64,000 nucleotides of DNA from Flavobacteriales bacterium (GCA_018402085.1 JAGYJM010000001.1:232652-296651); one strand, 5' to 3'. Positions 9,132 to 18,707 are shown, counted from the stretch's first letter. Made by a program: numbers and translations. The notes: generated by a model not told the origin, from the sequence alone.

Positions 9132-10312
9132 ACCTGCTCAAGATTGCACGTAGAAATATTGCTTCAAAGCCGCTTAACACTTTTCTGAGCCTCGTGTTAC
9201 TGGCCTTCGGTGTGGGTATTATCTCATTGCTGCTACTGCTGGAGGTCAGTTTGCAGGAGAAGTTTGACCGGAATATTAAAGACATTGATATGGTGCTGGG
9301 CGCTAAAGGTTCGCCTCTGCAACTCATTCTGGCAAACGTCTATCATGTAGATGCCCCAACGGGTAACATTTCACGTGCTGAAGCAGAAAAGGTGGCCCGT
9401 CATCCTTACATAGAAGATGCTATTCCGCTGGCATATGGCGATAACTTTCGTGGCTATCGAATCGTTGGTACAGAACACAAATACCATGAACACTACGGTG
9501 TTGAACTGAATCAGGGCCGCCTTTTTGAAGGTACTTTTGAAGCTACGGTTGGTGCGAAGGTAGCAGAAGAGACCGGACTGAAGATCGGAGACACGTTTTA
9601 CAGCGCACACGGGCTCACCGATGAGACAGATGTGCACAAAAATCATGCGTTCACGGTGGTGGGCATATACGCTGAAAGCGGATCGGTGATTGATCAGTTG
9701 TTGCTTACGCCGATGAGTTCAATCTGGGGTGTGCACGCCAATGTAGAAGAAGAGACGGGCGAAAAGCCCGATGATGAAATCACGGCGATGCTGCTCAAGA
9801 AGAAAAATCCGCTGGCGGTGATGATGATTCCGAAATTACTTGAAGACAGCAATATGCAGATTGCTTTGCCGTCTATCGAGATCAACCGGCTCACTCAAAA
9901 TTTCGGTATCGGTATGGATACCGTTGAGGCCATCGCCATTCTGATCATGGCCCTGTCGTTCATCAGTGTCTTCATTTCACTCTACAACTCTATGCGGGAG
10001 CGCAAATATGAGCTTGCCCTGATGCGCACGATGGGCGCAACACGAGGGAGCCTTTTCACGCTGATCATTCTTGAAGGATTGGTCATGACCATTTCCGGGA
10101 TGTTGATCGGTTTATTGCTCAGTAGGGTGGGCATGACGGTGCTGGCCAACGTCATGGAGTCAGAGTTCCGTTATGACCTGGGCGACCTCGGTGTACTGGC
10201 GTCAGAATGGCAGCTTTTGGGAATCACTATCTTTGTAGGGGTCTTGGCATCATTATTGCCGGCACTATCAGCAGTAAGACTCGACATTTCAAAAACCCTC
10301 GCAGATGGATAA
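9128..10312 (+). CDS. FtsX-like ABC transporter permease
   Basis: 394 residues with the type VII / FtsX layout: one N-terminal helix (~residues 18-40), a large periplasmic MacB-PCD-like domain (~45-265), then three helices near the C-terminus (around AIAILIMALSFISVFISL, LFTLIILEGLVMTISGMLIGLL and LLGITIFVGVLASLLPAL). The cytoplasmic coupling segment RERKYELALMRTMGA is the family mark. These permeases do mechanotransmission, acting on lipoproteins or envelope substrates. The partner ATPase is upstream and a DUF3299 protein overlaps downstream, so the three probably form one system. Confidence 0.9.
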   Translation: MNLLKIARRNIASKPLNTFLSLVLLAFGVGIISLLLLLEVSLQEKFDRNIKDIDMVLGAKGSPLQLILANVYHVDAPTGNISRAEAEKVARHPYIEDAIPLAYGDNFRGYRIVGTEHKYHEHYGVELNQGRLFEGTFEATVGAKVAEETGLKIGDTFYSAHGLTDETDVHKNHAFTVVGIYAESGSVIDQLLLTPMSSIWGVHANVEEETGEKPDDEITAMLLKKKNPLAVMMIPKLLEDSNMQIALPSIEINRLTQNFGIGMDTVEAIAILIMALSFISVFISLYNSMRERKYELALMRTMGATRGSLFTLIILEGLVMTISGMLIGLLLSRVGMTVLANVMESEFRYDLGDLGVLASEWQLLGITIFVGVLASLLPALSAVRLDISKTLADG

Positions 10313-10925
10313 GTTCATGAAGTACGTAGCCGCCGCTATGGGCATTGTCACCATCGCCGCACTTAACCTGAGCACGAGCTGTGTTTCACCATCGATTGCT
10401 TCGTCTGACATAGCACGTGTAGCTCAGTACCGGCAAACCATTCCATCGGTGCAGCAGGTATTTAATCAGGCGAACACCGTGAAAGCCAACCCGGTTTACC
10501 AGGAAGAGACAGACGCGAATACGCCCGTTTATTCAGCGAATGAAGCGGATGAACTGACATGGCGCACGCTCACAGATGTAGAGTTTAAAGACGTATATGT
10601 AGAAGAGCTTGACGCTTACTACTGGAAACCAACCTTTGGAAAAACAGTTAAAGAACTTGAAGGCAAAGAAGTGTACATTACCGGCTATATCATTCCGGTT
10701 GACTACGATGAAGACTTCTATGTGCTTTCGCGTTATCCTTTTGCCAACTGCTTTTTTTGCGGTGGTGCCGGTCCTGAATCAGTGGTCGACCTCCGATTCA
10801 AAAGCAAAACCCGAAAGTACGAGACCGACGAGCGCTTAACCTTCAAAGGAACCTTCGCGCTGAATGCAGATGACGTCTACCAGATGAACTACATTCTGGA
10901 AGGTGCTGAGGAGTATAAGCCCTGA
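10305..10925 (+). CDS. DUF3299 domain envelope protein
   Basis: 206 residues. The N-terminus is a hydrophobic signal followed by a Cys (LNLSTSC, residue ~26); the lipobox is not canonical, so lipoprotein status is uncertain. The C-terminal ~110 residues match DUF3299: W-R-T-L, a P-F-G-K region, GKEVYITGYIIPVD, and the hallmark NCFFCGGAGPES with two close cysteines. This family resembles OB-fold proteins and often sits beside Lol/MacB-like ABC genes, as here. The start overlaps the permease stop by 8 bases; an ATG at 10317 is an alternative. A metal- or redox-linked role for the Cys pair is only inference. Confidence 0.82.
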   Translation: MDKFMKYVAAAMGIVTIAALNLSTSCVSPSIASSDIARVAQYRQTIPSVQQVFNQANTVKANPVYQEETDANTPVYSANEADELTWRTLTDVEFKDVYVEELDAYYWKPTFGKTVKELEGKEVYITGYIIPVDYDEDFYVLSRYPFANCFFCGGAGPESVVDLRFKSKTRKYETDERLTFKGTFALNADDVYQMNYILEGAEEYKP

Positions 10926-10974
10926 TTTAGCTGCGAGGGTTAGCTTTCGTTGTTGTGCGCTTTTCTGGCTTCTT

Positions 10975-12033
10975 TCATGATGAGCCCCGCTGCTTTGCTT
11001 TTCGGGCGTATTGCACTTGTTGACGTAACCTTCCTTTATTGAAGATTTTGTTGCTGTTGGTTTTACCACGTCGCAGCTTACGTTGCTCTTCTTCCGGTAG
11101 GTTATGGATGTCTTTGCATTCGGCAGAACAGCAATCGTCATAAGCTGCTTTGCACTCCTCACACTGAATGAACAGCAGGTTGCAGGCGACATTTGCACAG
11201 TTGGTGTGGTCATCACAGGGTTTTCCGCACTGGTGGCACTCAGCGATAATATCTTCAGATATTCGTTCTGCCCGACGCTCATCGAACACGAAATTCTTGC
11301 CGATGAACTTGTTCTCGAGCCCTTGCTCTCTTACCTGACGGGTATATTCTATGATCCCGCCATCGAGTTGATGCACATTCGCATAGCCCTGATGCTTGAA
11401 CCATGCACTGGCTTTTTCACAGCGGATGCCCCCGGTGCAGTACATGACAATGTTCTTGTCTTCGTTACCCTGCAGCATATCGGTGACCAGGTCAATTTCT
11501 TCGCGAAAGGTATCGACATCAGGGGTGATGGCCCCCTTGAAATGACCGACTTCGCTTTCGTAATGGTTGCGCATATCGATCAGAATCGTCTCAGGATCGC
11601 TGACAAGAGTATTGAATTCAGCCGCCGATAGGTGCTTTCCGCGCCGGGTTACATCAAAGGTGCTGTCATTGAGACCATCGGCCACAATTTTCTCACGCAC
11701 CTTGATGGCGAGTTTGAAGAACGACTTTCCGTCATCGTCAACGGCCACATTCAGGCGTATGCCATCGAGAAAGCGCACGGAGTAAAGGTGTTCCCTGAAT
11801 GGTTCATACTGAGCCCGGGGCAGGCTGACCTGGGCGTTGATGCCTTCGTTGGCGACATAGGTGCGGCCGAGTACACCCATCTCCTCCCAGTTGGAGTAGA
11901 GAAAGTCGCGAAAAAACTGAGGGTTACGGATGTGCGCATAGCAATAAAACGACAGCGTCATGCGCTCTTCGTCGCTATTGAGCATGCGCTCAATCAGTAC
12001 CCTCCGGTCGACCTGGTTGTGTAGCTTGTTCAT
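10975..12033 (-). CDS. trhO: tRNA uridine(34) hydroxylase, rhodanese-family (TrhO)
   Basis: 352 residues. TrhO makes 5-hydroxyuridine at the tRNA wobble position using oxygen. The order is an N-terminal acylphosphatase-like domain (YCYAHIRNPQFFRDFLY), a rhodanese domain with the active-site loop MYCTGGIRCEKA, and a Cys-rich tail with paired CxxC motifs (CHQCGKPC, CEECKAAYDDCC) that may bind zinc. The frame is open further upstream, but the ATG at 12033 (MNKLHNQVDRR) gives the family-length N-terminus. It converges with the DUF3299 gene 49 bases away. Confidence 0.88.
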   Translation of the reverse strand: MNKLHNQVDRRVLIERMLNSDEERMTLSFYCYAHIRNPQFFRDFLYSNWEEMGVLGRTYVANEGINAQVSLPRAQYEPFREHLYSVRFLDGIRLNVAVDDDGKSFFKLAIKVREKIVADGLNDSTFDVTRRGKHLSAAEFNTLVSDPETILIDMRNHYESEVGHFKGAITPDVDTFREEIDLVTDMLQGNEDKNIVMYCTGGIRCEKASAWFKHQGYANVHQLDGGIIEYTRQVREQGLENKFIGKNFVFDERRAERISEDIIAECHQCGKPCDDHTNCANVACNLLFIQCEECKAAYDDCCSAECKDIHNLPEEEQRKLRRGKTNSNKIFNKGRLRQQVQYARKAKQRGSS

Positions 12034-12349
12034 CGTACAATTACAGGTTATACGTGATCCACCAAACCGGCAGAGGTTCAGACAAAGATACGGCTTTGCC
12101 AAAAGAGCCGTTAAAGGGTGACAATTGTCATGCCTCAACAGCGCCTTATTGAACTCTCTATTGAAATCCTGTCGGTGAGGTAATATCAAGACGTGCTCCG
12201 TCGTTCTTTACCTGAGTCGTCACGGAAGATGACACCGGAAATCTATTGATGATAGGGTGTACAGGCGATTGTTAACAATAATTAGAGGATGCACGGTCAG
12301 GCATATTCTGACGTTTTGTATCTTCAGTGAGCTTTAAAACCTGAAGGAG
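12034..12349. other. Intergenic region between trhO and the 64-residue gene
   Basis: 316 bases between divergent genes. No repeat, RNA gene or strong promoter consensus was seen. TTTTGTATCTTCAG at ~12314-12327 faintly resembles a -7 region for the gene at 12350. Confidence 0.4.
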
Positions 12350-12544
12350 ATGTTGGATTTTTGTAAGAACATACTGACCAAGGTCAGCTTTGATAGAAAA
12401 TTGTTCCAGAAAGAGCTCAAGAAGTCAATCAAGTGGCTCAATAAAGAGGATCTTCATCAACTTCGGGCCTGGTGCCTGCAGAGGTTTGGAAATGTCTACG
12501 GAGATGTGATCCAGGAGACCTTTACCCCCGTACTTGCAAGCTGA
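12350..12544 (+). CDS. Small conserved hypothetical protein (64 aa)
   Basis: 64 residues, rich in Lys, Trp and Leu, predicted helical, with no signal peptide or membrane segment (starts MLDFCKNILTKVSFDRKLF; later KWLNKEDLHQLRAWCL). The pattern resembles small proteins widespread in Bacteroidota genomes, recalled from memory and not searched. AAGGAG directly abuts the ATG. The stop touches the stop of queG on the other strand with no gap, which supports a real gene end. Function unknown. Confidence 0.7.
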   Translation: MLDFCKNILTKVSFDRKLFQKELKKSIKWLNKEDLHQLRAWCLQRFGNVYGDVIQETFTPVLAS

Positions 12545-13483
12545 TTATTTGTCCAGAAAACGAATATTTCTTTTCAAGCCTTCATAGCCCGTACGTTTCA
12601 CTGCTGACTTTCGAAATAGTTGGTTGAACACGTCTTTCGTGAGTTCGACCCATTCGTTGCGCGTCATTCCCAGAAGATCGGGATGTGGTTCGAAGGCCGG
12701 TTCAGTGTGGGGCTTCGAGAAGCGGTTCCACGGACAAACTTCCTGACAGATATCGCAGCCGAACATCCAATCGTCAAATTGACCTTTGAACTCTTGTGGA
12801 ATGGCGTCTTTTAACTCAATAGTGAAATAGGAGATGCATCGTGATCCATCAACGGTGTAAGGACGAATAATGGCACCGGTAGGACAAGCGTCAATACAGG
12901 CTGTGCATTTGCCGCAATGGTCTGTTACGGGAGCATCGGCCTGCAATTCAAGATCGATGATCAATTCAGCGATGAAGAAGTAGCTTCCTTCCTGCTTGCG
13001 GAGTACGTTGCTGTGCTTTCCCATCCATCCCGAGCCGCTTCTCACCGCCCAGGCTTTATCAAGCACGGGTGCCGAATCAACGAAGGCCCTTCCGTCAACG
13101 TCACCGATCATTTCGCGAATACGCTCGATCAGGGTGCGCATTTTTCGCTTGATCACGAAGTGGTAGTCTTCTCCATAAGCGTACATCGAGATCTTTGGTG
13201 CTTCTGGGTCTAGCTGTTTTGCGGGTGTGTAATAGTTATAGAGCAAGGTGATCACCGACTTGGCTCCGGGTACGAGTTTGCGCGGATCAAGGCGTTTGTC
13301 GAAGTAGTTTTCCATGTACTTCATCTGGCCATGCATAGCCTGTTTGAGCCAGCTTTCGAGTCGTGGCGCTTCTTCTTCGAGAAAAGTGGCTTTGCTGATG
13401 CCGCAGTGCAAAAACCCCGCATCTTCAGCCAGTTCCTTGATGAGCTGACTGCGATCAAAGGCGGTAAGGTCTGCGGTGGTCAT
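12545..13483 (-). CDS. queG: Epoxyqueuosine reductase
   Basis: 312 residues. It reduces epoxyqueuosine to queuosine in tRNA, using cobalamin and two [4Fe-4S] clusters. Both ferredoxin motifs are visible: [16 protein letters not shown] and [11 protein letters not shown]. The catalytic/cobalamin region [20 protein letters not shown] carries the conserved Asp. The length matches short QueG forms without the HEAT-repeat tail. It is downstream of ruvB with a 94-base gap. With trhO nearby, this stretch holds two wobble-base modification genes. Confidence 0.92.
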   Translation of the reverse strand: MTTADLTAFDRSQLIKELAEDAGFLHCGISKATFLEEEAPRLESWLKQAMHGQMKYMENYFDKRLDPRKLVPGAKSVITLLYNYYTPAKQLDPEAPKISMYAYGEDYHFVIKRKMRTLIERIREMIGDVDGRAFVDSAPVLDKAWAVRSGSGWMGKHSNVLRKQEGSYFFIAELIIDLELQADAPVTDHCGKCTACIDACPTGAIIRPYTVDGSRCISYFTIELKDAIPQEFKGQFDDWMFGCDICQEVCPWNRFSKPHTEPAFEPHPDLLGMTRNEWVELTKDVFNQLFRKSAVKRTGYEGLKRNIRFLDK

Positions 13484-13577
13484 AAATCAAGCCGTTTTGT
13501 TGAATTCGAGACGCATTTTAGTGGATATGATGAGAGGCGTATACGTTGCAGGTATGCACTTAGAATGAACAGAACGA

Positions 13578-14597
13578 TTAAAACAACTGTCCTTCACCGC
13601 CTGAAGGTAGTTTTCCGAGGTGTTGATAAGCCAATTCTGTTACCTGTCGTCCACGTGGTGTGCGTATTAAAAAACCTTCCTGGATGAGAAAGGGCTCATA
13701 AACTTCTTCGAGGGTGCCGGCATCTTCGCCCACAGCAGTGGCGATGGTATTTAGTCCAACCGGTCCACCCTTGAATTTGTCAATGAGGGTTGTGAGAATC
13801 CGGTTGTCCATTTCATCAAGACCACGGCTGTCTACATTGAGAGCCTCAAGCGCGATGCGGGTGATTTCGAGATTGATGGTGCCATCTCCTTTGATCTGGG
13901 CGAAATCGCGCACACGACGCAGGAGTGCATTGGCAATTCGTGGGGTGCCGCGACTGCGCGAAGCGATTTCATGTGCCGCTTCATAGTCGATAGGTACATG
14001 CAGAATACCTGCACTGCGCTCTACGATATCGGTCAGGGTTTTGACATCGTAGTACATCAGGCGCAAATTGATTCCGAAGCGCGCTCGCAATGGAGCGGTC
14101 AGCAGGCCTGATCTTGTGGTGGCACCTACGAGCGTAAAAGGATTGAGATCAATTTGTACCGTTCTCGCATTGGGCCCCGTATCAATGACAAGATCAATGC
14201 GGAAGTCTTCCATTGCGGAGTAGAGATATTCTTCTATAATCGGGCTCATGCGGTGAATCTCGTCGATGAACAGCACATCATTTTCTTCGAGATTGGTCAG
14301 TAGGCCGGCAAGATCACCCGGTTTGTCAAGTACAGGGCCGGAGGTAGTTCTGATCTGAACCCCCATTTCAATGGCGATGATATTGGCCAGGGTGGTTTTA
14401 CCCAGTCCGGGAGGGCCATGCAAGAGCACGTGATCAAGCGCTTCTCCCCGTTGTTTGGCAGCGGCAACAAACACCTGCAGATTATCCAGCGCTTTGCGCT
14501 GCCCGGTGAAATCATCAAACCGTTGCGGACGCAATACGCGTTCTAAGTCTTGGTCTGAGGGCTGCTCCGCCTCGCTGTGGTAATCGAAAGATGCCAT
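13578..14597 (-). CDS. ruvB: Holliday junction branch migration helicase RuvB
   Basis: 339 residues, family length. RuvB hexamers drive RuvA-bound Holliday junctions during recombinational repair. Walker [15 protein letters not shown], Walker [10 protein letters not shown], sensor [18 protein letters not shown] and the C-terminal winged helix ([17 protein letters not shown]) are visible. A TAnnTTTG box ends 4 bases upstream of the ATG, which suggests a leaderless mRNA. No ruvA or ruvC is adjacent. Confidence 0.95.
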   Translation of the reverse strand: MASFDYHSEAEQPSDQDLERVLRPQRFDDFTGQRKALDNLQVFVAAAKQRGEALDHVLLHGPPGLGKTTLANIIAIEMGVQIRTTSGPVLDKPGDLAGLLTNLEENDVLFIDEIHRMSPIIEEYLYSAMEDFRIDLVIDTGPNARTVQIDLNPFTLVGATTRSGLLTAPLRARFGINLRLMYYDVKTLTDIVERSAGILHVPIDYEAAHEIASRSRGTPRIANALLRRVRDFAQIKGDGTINLEITRIALEALNVDSRGLDEMDNRILTTLIDKFKGGPVGLNTIATAVGEDAGTLEEVYEPFLIQEGFLIRTPRGRQVTELAYQHLGKLPSGGEGQLF

Positions 14598-14601
14598 GAG
14601 T

Positions 14602-14609
14602 CAAAGTTA
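14602..14609 (-). promoter_or_regulatory. Candidate -7 box for ruvB
   Basis: Minus-strand TAACTTTG, an exact TAnnTTTG match, lies 4 bases before the ruvB ATG. No -33 TTG was seen. Confidence 0.5.
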
Positions 14610-14754
14610 CGATAGTTCACTTAAGTCTGGTGAGGGTTGAAGGGGGGCATAAGGCATGAGTATTTCACGGTGTCTAGCGAGATAAGAGTGGCGTGCTGTG
14701 TCAGGTGGTATTGCAAAAGTGATGATCTTTCGCCTCGGTCGTTGCTTCTTTTTT

Positions 14755-14774
14755 CGGCCTGAAAAGGCCGGATG
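14755..14774 (-). repeat. CATC-hairpin element
   Basis: Minus strand: CATC, stem CGGCCT, loop TTTC, stem AGGCCG. It begins one base after the stop codon of the gene at 14776. No T-run follows on the minus strand, so it is not a standard terminator for that gene. Confidence 0.7.
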
Positions 14775-14775
14775 T

Positions 14776-15423
14776 TCAGTTGCTCATTCGCTCTTCAAAG
14801 TCTCTTCGGATCTGACCAAGTTTCACCCTGAATCGAAGCTGCCAGGTAGGTGCGGTGAACTGTTCGGGGATCTCGCGGTTGGAAACGATCATAAGCCGGA
14901 AACCCACACCGGCACCAATGCCAAAGTAGCGGAGAAAGTGATATTCTGCGATCATTGCGGGTTCATAGAGTACGATGGCTCTGCTGTTCACAGAAGTTCT
15001 TGAAGGTGTTTCCGAAAGCAGCTCCCTGTTTCGGCCTACACCGCAGGATACAGGAATAATGATTTGCCAATTTTTACGGTAGAGGAAGGAGTACTCGAAG
15101 AAAAAGCTGACATAGGCCATTCTCAGTTCACGCAGCTCGTCAATACCGTTTGTTTGTCGTATCACAGATTCACCATGCCGCATCCAATTGTAGCCGAGCC
15201 CAACCGTCACCCGCTCTCCGTAGCTTAAGCCCAATTTCGCTCCATAGGTCCGAATAGGGCGTCCGGTAACAAATGCATTGTGGGTATTGAGTCGTGCGAT
15301 GAGTCTCGGTTCTTCGGCAAACGCAGAGCGAACGGAATCTGTCAGGGAAGGCAGGTCCGCATCCTGCGCTTCTGCGCAGAAAGAAACACAAAACACGATT
15401 GCTATAAAAGCGAAAATCCGCAT
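14776..15423 (-). CDS. Hypothetical outer-membrane beta-barrel-like protein
   Basis: 215 residues with a signal peptide (MRIFAFIAIVFCVSFCAEAQ) and alternating hydrophobic strands rich in Tyr, Phe and Gly (AKLGLSYGERVTVGLGYNW, FFEYSFLYRKNWQIIIPVSCGVG, FGIGAGVGFRLM), ending in basic residues. This pattern fits a small outer-membrane barrel. No named family was recognised. It lies 48 bases downstream of ctaD on the same strand and could be read through from the respiratory operon, though its role there is unknown. The signal-peptide cleavage region coincides with a CATC-hairpin element. Confidence 0.7.
   Translation of the reverse strand: MRIFAFIAIVFCVSFCAEAQDADLPSLTDSVRSAFAEEPRLIARLNTHNAFVTGRPIRTYGAKLGLSYGERVTVGLGYNWMRHGESVIRQTNGIDELRELRMAYVSFFFEYSFLYRKNWQIIIPVSCGVGRNRELLSETPSRTSVNSRAIVLYEPAMIAEYHFLRYFGIGAGVGFRLMIVSNREIPEQFTAPTWQLRFRVKLGQIRRDFEERMSN
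15360..15379 (+). repeat. CATC-hairpin element
   Basis: CATC, stem CTGCGC, loop TTCT, stem GCGCAG. It is antisense in the signal-peptide region of the gene at 14776 (C-A-E-A-Q-D). Confidence 0.7.
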
Positions 15424-15471
15424 CTCAGCTTTGGCTGAAAGATACGGACTTTCAAAAGGGTTTACGGAAGC

Positions 15472-17226
15472 TTAGTGCTCTTCTTCTCCGGCGGCCAAAG
15501 GCACCGTCTGTGGCACGAAGTCTTCATCGTAATTAGGATTGCTGTAATCGTAGGCCCATCGGTGAACCTCTGGGAGTGCGCCCGGCCAGTTGCCATGAAT
15601 GCGCTCAACAGGAGTGGTCCATTCGAGGGTATTAGATCTCCATGGGTTTTGCACGGCTTCTTGTCCTCGGAAAATGCTGTAGAAAAAGTTGAACAGGAAT
15701 ATCAATTGCGCGATACCTCCCACGATAGCGAATACCGAGATGATCGGGTTGAGATCCATCACGAAGTCAAGGAAATCAAATGCGCTGTAGTCATAGTATC
15801 GGCGAGGAGCGCCTGCCATACCGACGAAATGCATTGGGAAGAACACGCCGTAGCCACAAACGAGGGTAAGCCAGAAGTGGGCGTAACCCATTTTCGTACT
15901 CATCATTCGTCCAAACATCTTCGGAAACCAGTGGTAAATACCACCGAGCATACCGAATATGGCAGACATACCCATTACGATGTGGAAGTGGGCAACTACG
16001 AAGTACGTGTCGTGTACGTTCACATCAAGCGCGGAGTCAGCGAGGATGATACCCGTCAGACCACCGGTGACGAAAGTTGAAACAAGCCCGACACTAAATA
16101 ACATAGCGGGTGTAAAACGAATGTTGCCTTTCCAGAGCGTTGTGATGTAGTTAAATGCTTTGACCGCTGACGGGATCGCAATCAAAAGTGTAGTGAATAC
16201 GAATACAGATCCGAGGAAAGGATTCATACCTGTAACGAACATGTGGTGACCCCAGACGATGAAGCTGAGGAAACCAATAGCGAGGATAGAGCCGACCATG
16301 GCGCGGTAACCGAAGATCGGTTTGCGGCTGTTGGTGGCAATGATTTCAGAAGAAATGCCGAGGGCAGGAAGGAGTACGATATAAACTTCGGGGTGACCGA
16401 GGAACCAGAATAAGTGTTGGTAAAGAATAGGTGAGCCACCGGTTACATCGAGGGCCTCACCGGCAATATGAATGTCGCTTAGGTAGAAGGCCGTACCCAT
16501 TGAACGATCCATCAGCAGCAATACAACTGCAGAGACGAGTACAGGGAATGAAAGAACTCCGAGTACAGCTGTAATCAGGAATGCCCAGATCGTGAGAGGA
16601 AGACGGGTCATTTTCATACCCTTCGTGCGAAGGTTGATAATGGTCACAATGTAATTTAAGCCACCCAACAAGGATGAGGCGACAAACAAGACCATAGAGA
16701 TGAGCCAAAGGGTCATTCCAAGGCCTGAGCCGGGCATAGCTTGCGGAAGTGCTGATAATGGGGGATAGACCGTCCAGCCTCCTGATGCTGCGCCACCTTC
16801 AACGAAGAGGGAGAAGATCATGATAGCACTCGAGACGAAGAACATCCAATACGAGAGCATATTGAGGAATCCCGAGGCCATATCACGGGCACCAATTTGA
16901 AGTGGAATGAGGAGATTGGAGAACGTACCTGACAATCCACCTGTCAGTACGAAGAACACCATGATGGTACCGTGAATGGTGACCAGAGCCAGATATGCAT
17001 TACGGTCAAGTACTCCGTCGGGAGCCCACTTACCCATCAATGCTTCAAGTATTGCAAATTGCTCACCGGGCCAGCCAAGCTGGAGTCGGAAAAGCAAAGA
17101 GAGCATTACTGCTACAATCCCCATGAAAATTGCAGTGATCAGGAACTGCTTGGAGATCATCTTGTGATCTTGCGAGAAGACATACTTCGAGATGAAGCTT
17201 TCTTCGTGGTGTGCGTTTGCTGCCAT
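15472..17226 (-). CDS. ctaD: Cytochrome c oxidase subunit I
   Basis: 584 residues, about twelve membrane helices. It is the catalytic subunit that reduces oxygen to water and pumps protons. Haem and copper ligands are visible: the Cu-B/Tyr motif HPEVYIVLLP, the adjacent Cu-B histidines in WGHHMFVTGM, and the haem ligand block HDTYFVVAHFHIVMG. The sequence is of the A type (aa3-like). It is the last respiratory gene of the operon, 33 bases after coxB. An N-terminal His/Glu stretch (MAANAHHEESF) precedes the first helix. Confidence 0.95.
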   Translation of the reverse strand: MAANAHHEESFISKYVFSQDHKMISKQFLITAIFMGIVAVMLSLLFRLQLGWPGEQFAILEALMGKWAPDGVLDRNAYLALVTIHGTIMVFFVLTGGLSGTFSNLLIPLQIGARDMASGFLNMLSYWMFFVSSAIMIFSLFVEGGAASGGWTVYPPLSALPQAMPGSGLGMTLWLISMVLFVASSLLGGLNYIVTIINLRTKGMKMTRLPLTIWAFLITAVLGVLSFPVLVSAVVLLLMDRSMGTAFYLSDIHIAGEALDVTGGSPILYQHLFWFLGHPEVYIVLLPALGISSEIIATNSRKPIFGYRAMVGSILAIGFLSFIVWGHHMFVTGMNPFLGSVFVFTTLLIAIPSAVKAFNYITTLWKGNIRFTPAMLFSVGLVSTFVTGGLTGIILADSALDVNVHDTYFVVAHFHIVMGMSAIFGMLGGIYHWFPKMFGRMMSTKMGYAHFWLTLVCGYGVFFPMHFVGMAGAPRRYYDYSAFDFLDFVMDLNPIISVFAIVGGIAQLIFLFNFFYSIFRGQEAVQNPWRSNTLEWTTPVERIHGNWPGALPEVHRWAYDYSNPNYDEDFVPQTVPLAAGEEEH

Positions 17227-17259
17227 GTTTCGCTACGTTATTTTTTTTCCTGAGGTGGT

Positions 17260-18684
17260 TTAAAGAGCTGCGGTTTCGGTGCTGCCCTCAGCGGCTTCAG
17301 GTTTTTCTTCAGTTGGTTGAACTTCTTCTTCTTTCTCTTCTTCCACTTGCTCAACATAGAATGCATCCTGTTGTTCAAGCCATGACTCATATTGCTCTTG
17401 CGTTTCCACAACCACCTTCATTTGCATGTTAAAGTGCGCAGCTCCGCAGACTTTATTGCAGAGGAGGACGTAGTCAAACTCTTCATTTCCGGTGATGAGG
17501 CGCATGCTGTCAGTGGTAATGGTAGGAGTCATCTTGAAGCGAGTTGGGACCCCGGGAACACAGTTCATCTGGGTGCGGAAGTGCGGCATGTAGGCTGAGT
17601 GGATAACGTCGCGAGAACGGAAAACGAACTCGATTTCACGACCGACGGGCACGTGGAATTCACCTTTTACAATCTTGTCATCTTTGCCTGCTTCCCAGGA
17701 GGCGACTCCTCCAAAATCGAAGTTGTCAATTTCGAGAATACGTTGCACCTGGCGCTCTAGTCGGTAGAGTTTTTCTTCTTTAGCATCGATAGCCGCCTGG
17801 GTAAGGATGGTTACTTTATCCGAGTTTAGCATGGTATTGATTTCAGAAAGGCGAGCGTTGAGCGTGGCTTTCATGTCATCTGACATGCCGTGCGCATGAC
17901 CTTCATGATCTTGTGCATCATCATGATGACCGTGATGACCATGCTCAGCTGCATGCAGTTGTTCTTCGATCTCTGCTTTTTCATTCAGCAAAGTGCTGCG
18001 CTCGTATTGAAGGTCGTCTTTAATCTCAGTTATTTGGGATTCGAGGTCAGCAAGGCTTTCTTCTAGTTTCTCTTCTGTAACAATACCCAGAGGATTGCTT
18101 GTGGTGATCAGGTTGTAACTGGCGAGACCAAACTCTTTGTCTGCTCCGGAGTAGCGGGCTGTCCAGTCAAATTGCTTCGAATAGAGCTCTACCTGGATAG
18201 CGTCATCGCTGGCAGGCCCAGTCATATCGTTCCAGGTCTTAAGTCCGTATATAATAATGACAGCGAGAACGATAGACGGAATGACCGTCCAGACGAGCTC
18301 GAGGCGATTATCATGCGGGAAGAATTTGGCTTTCCGTTCTTTCCGGAAGTAATACTTCGATGCGAACCAGAAGAGCATAGTGTTTACGAGGAAGAAGACC
18401 GTCACAATGATAATGAGGTTGAAGCCCATTAGCGTATCGACTTCGGCGCCGTGCACGGAAGCAGCGGGTGGTGCGTAGTCACCATAGACTACGAACAGGT
18501 AGATAACACCGGCGTAGAACAGCACCATGAATACGAGCCACAGACCAGCGTTCAGACGGTTATCAGCGTACGAGATTTCTTCTTCTTTACGCTTTCTTAA
18601 AAGTGCAGTCAACTCATACACTCGTGACAACTGTGCCACGGCTATGATTCCGACTACGATGACCAAAAGGATTAACAGTTTCAT
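17260..18684 (-). CDS. coxB: Cytochrome c oxidase subunit II with His-rich coiled-coil insertion
   Basis: 474 residues, longer than usual. Four hydrophobic segments lie within residues 1-150. The cupredoxin domain follows, with Cu-A ligands His362, Cys409, Cys413, His417 and Met420 (LLCNKVCGAAHFNM), so electron entry is intact. Between the start of that domain (~residue 200) and its main body (~326) lies a charged, heptad-like insertion. It holds nine His between residues 244 and 265 (e.g. HGHHGHHDD). The C-terminus is a Glu-rich tail. The insertion could buffer copper or contact a partner; neither is shown. It sits between actF and ctaD with short spacers. Confidence 0.93.
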   Translation of the reverse strand: MKLLILLVIVVGIIAVAQLSRVYELTALLRKRKEEEISYADNRLNAGLWLVFMVLFYAGVIYLFVVYGDYAPPAASVHGAEVDTLMGFNLIIIVTVFFLVNTMLFWFASKYYFRKERKAKFFPHDNRLELVWTVIPSIVLAVIIIYGLKTWNDMTGPASDDAIQVELYSKQFDWTARYSGADKEFGLASYNLITTSNPLGIVTEEKLEESLADLESQITEIKDDLQYERSTLLNEKAEIEEQLHAAEHGHHGHHDDAQDHEGHAHGMSDDMKATLNARLSEINTMLNSDKVTILTQAAIDAKEEKLYRLERQVQRILEIDNFDFGGVASWEAGKDDKIVKGEFHVPVGREIEFVFRSRDVIHSAYMPHFRTQMNCVPGVPTRFKMTPTITTDSMRLITGNEEFDYVLLCNKVCGAAHFNMQMKVVVETQEQYESWLEQQDAFYVEQVEEEKEEEVQPTEEKPEAAEGSTETAAL

Positions 18685-18707
18685 AGTACTATTCTCTCGG
18701 TGTCAAA

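Noticed and set aside
11104..11631. Plus-strand ORF of 175 codons opposite trhO
   Set aside because: It is the antisense of the rhodanese gene; trhO has clear catalytic and Cys motifs.
15475..16080. Plus-strand ORF of 201 codons opposite ctaD
   Set aside because: It is the antisense shadow of a highly conserved oxidase gene.
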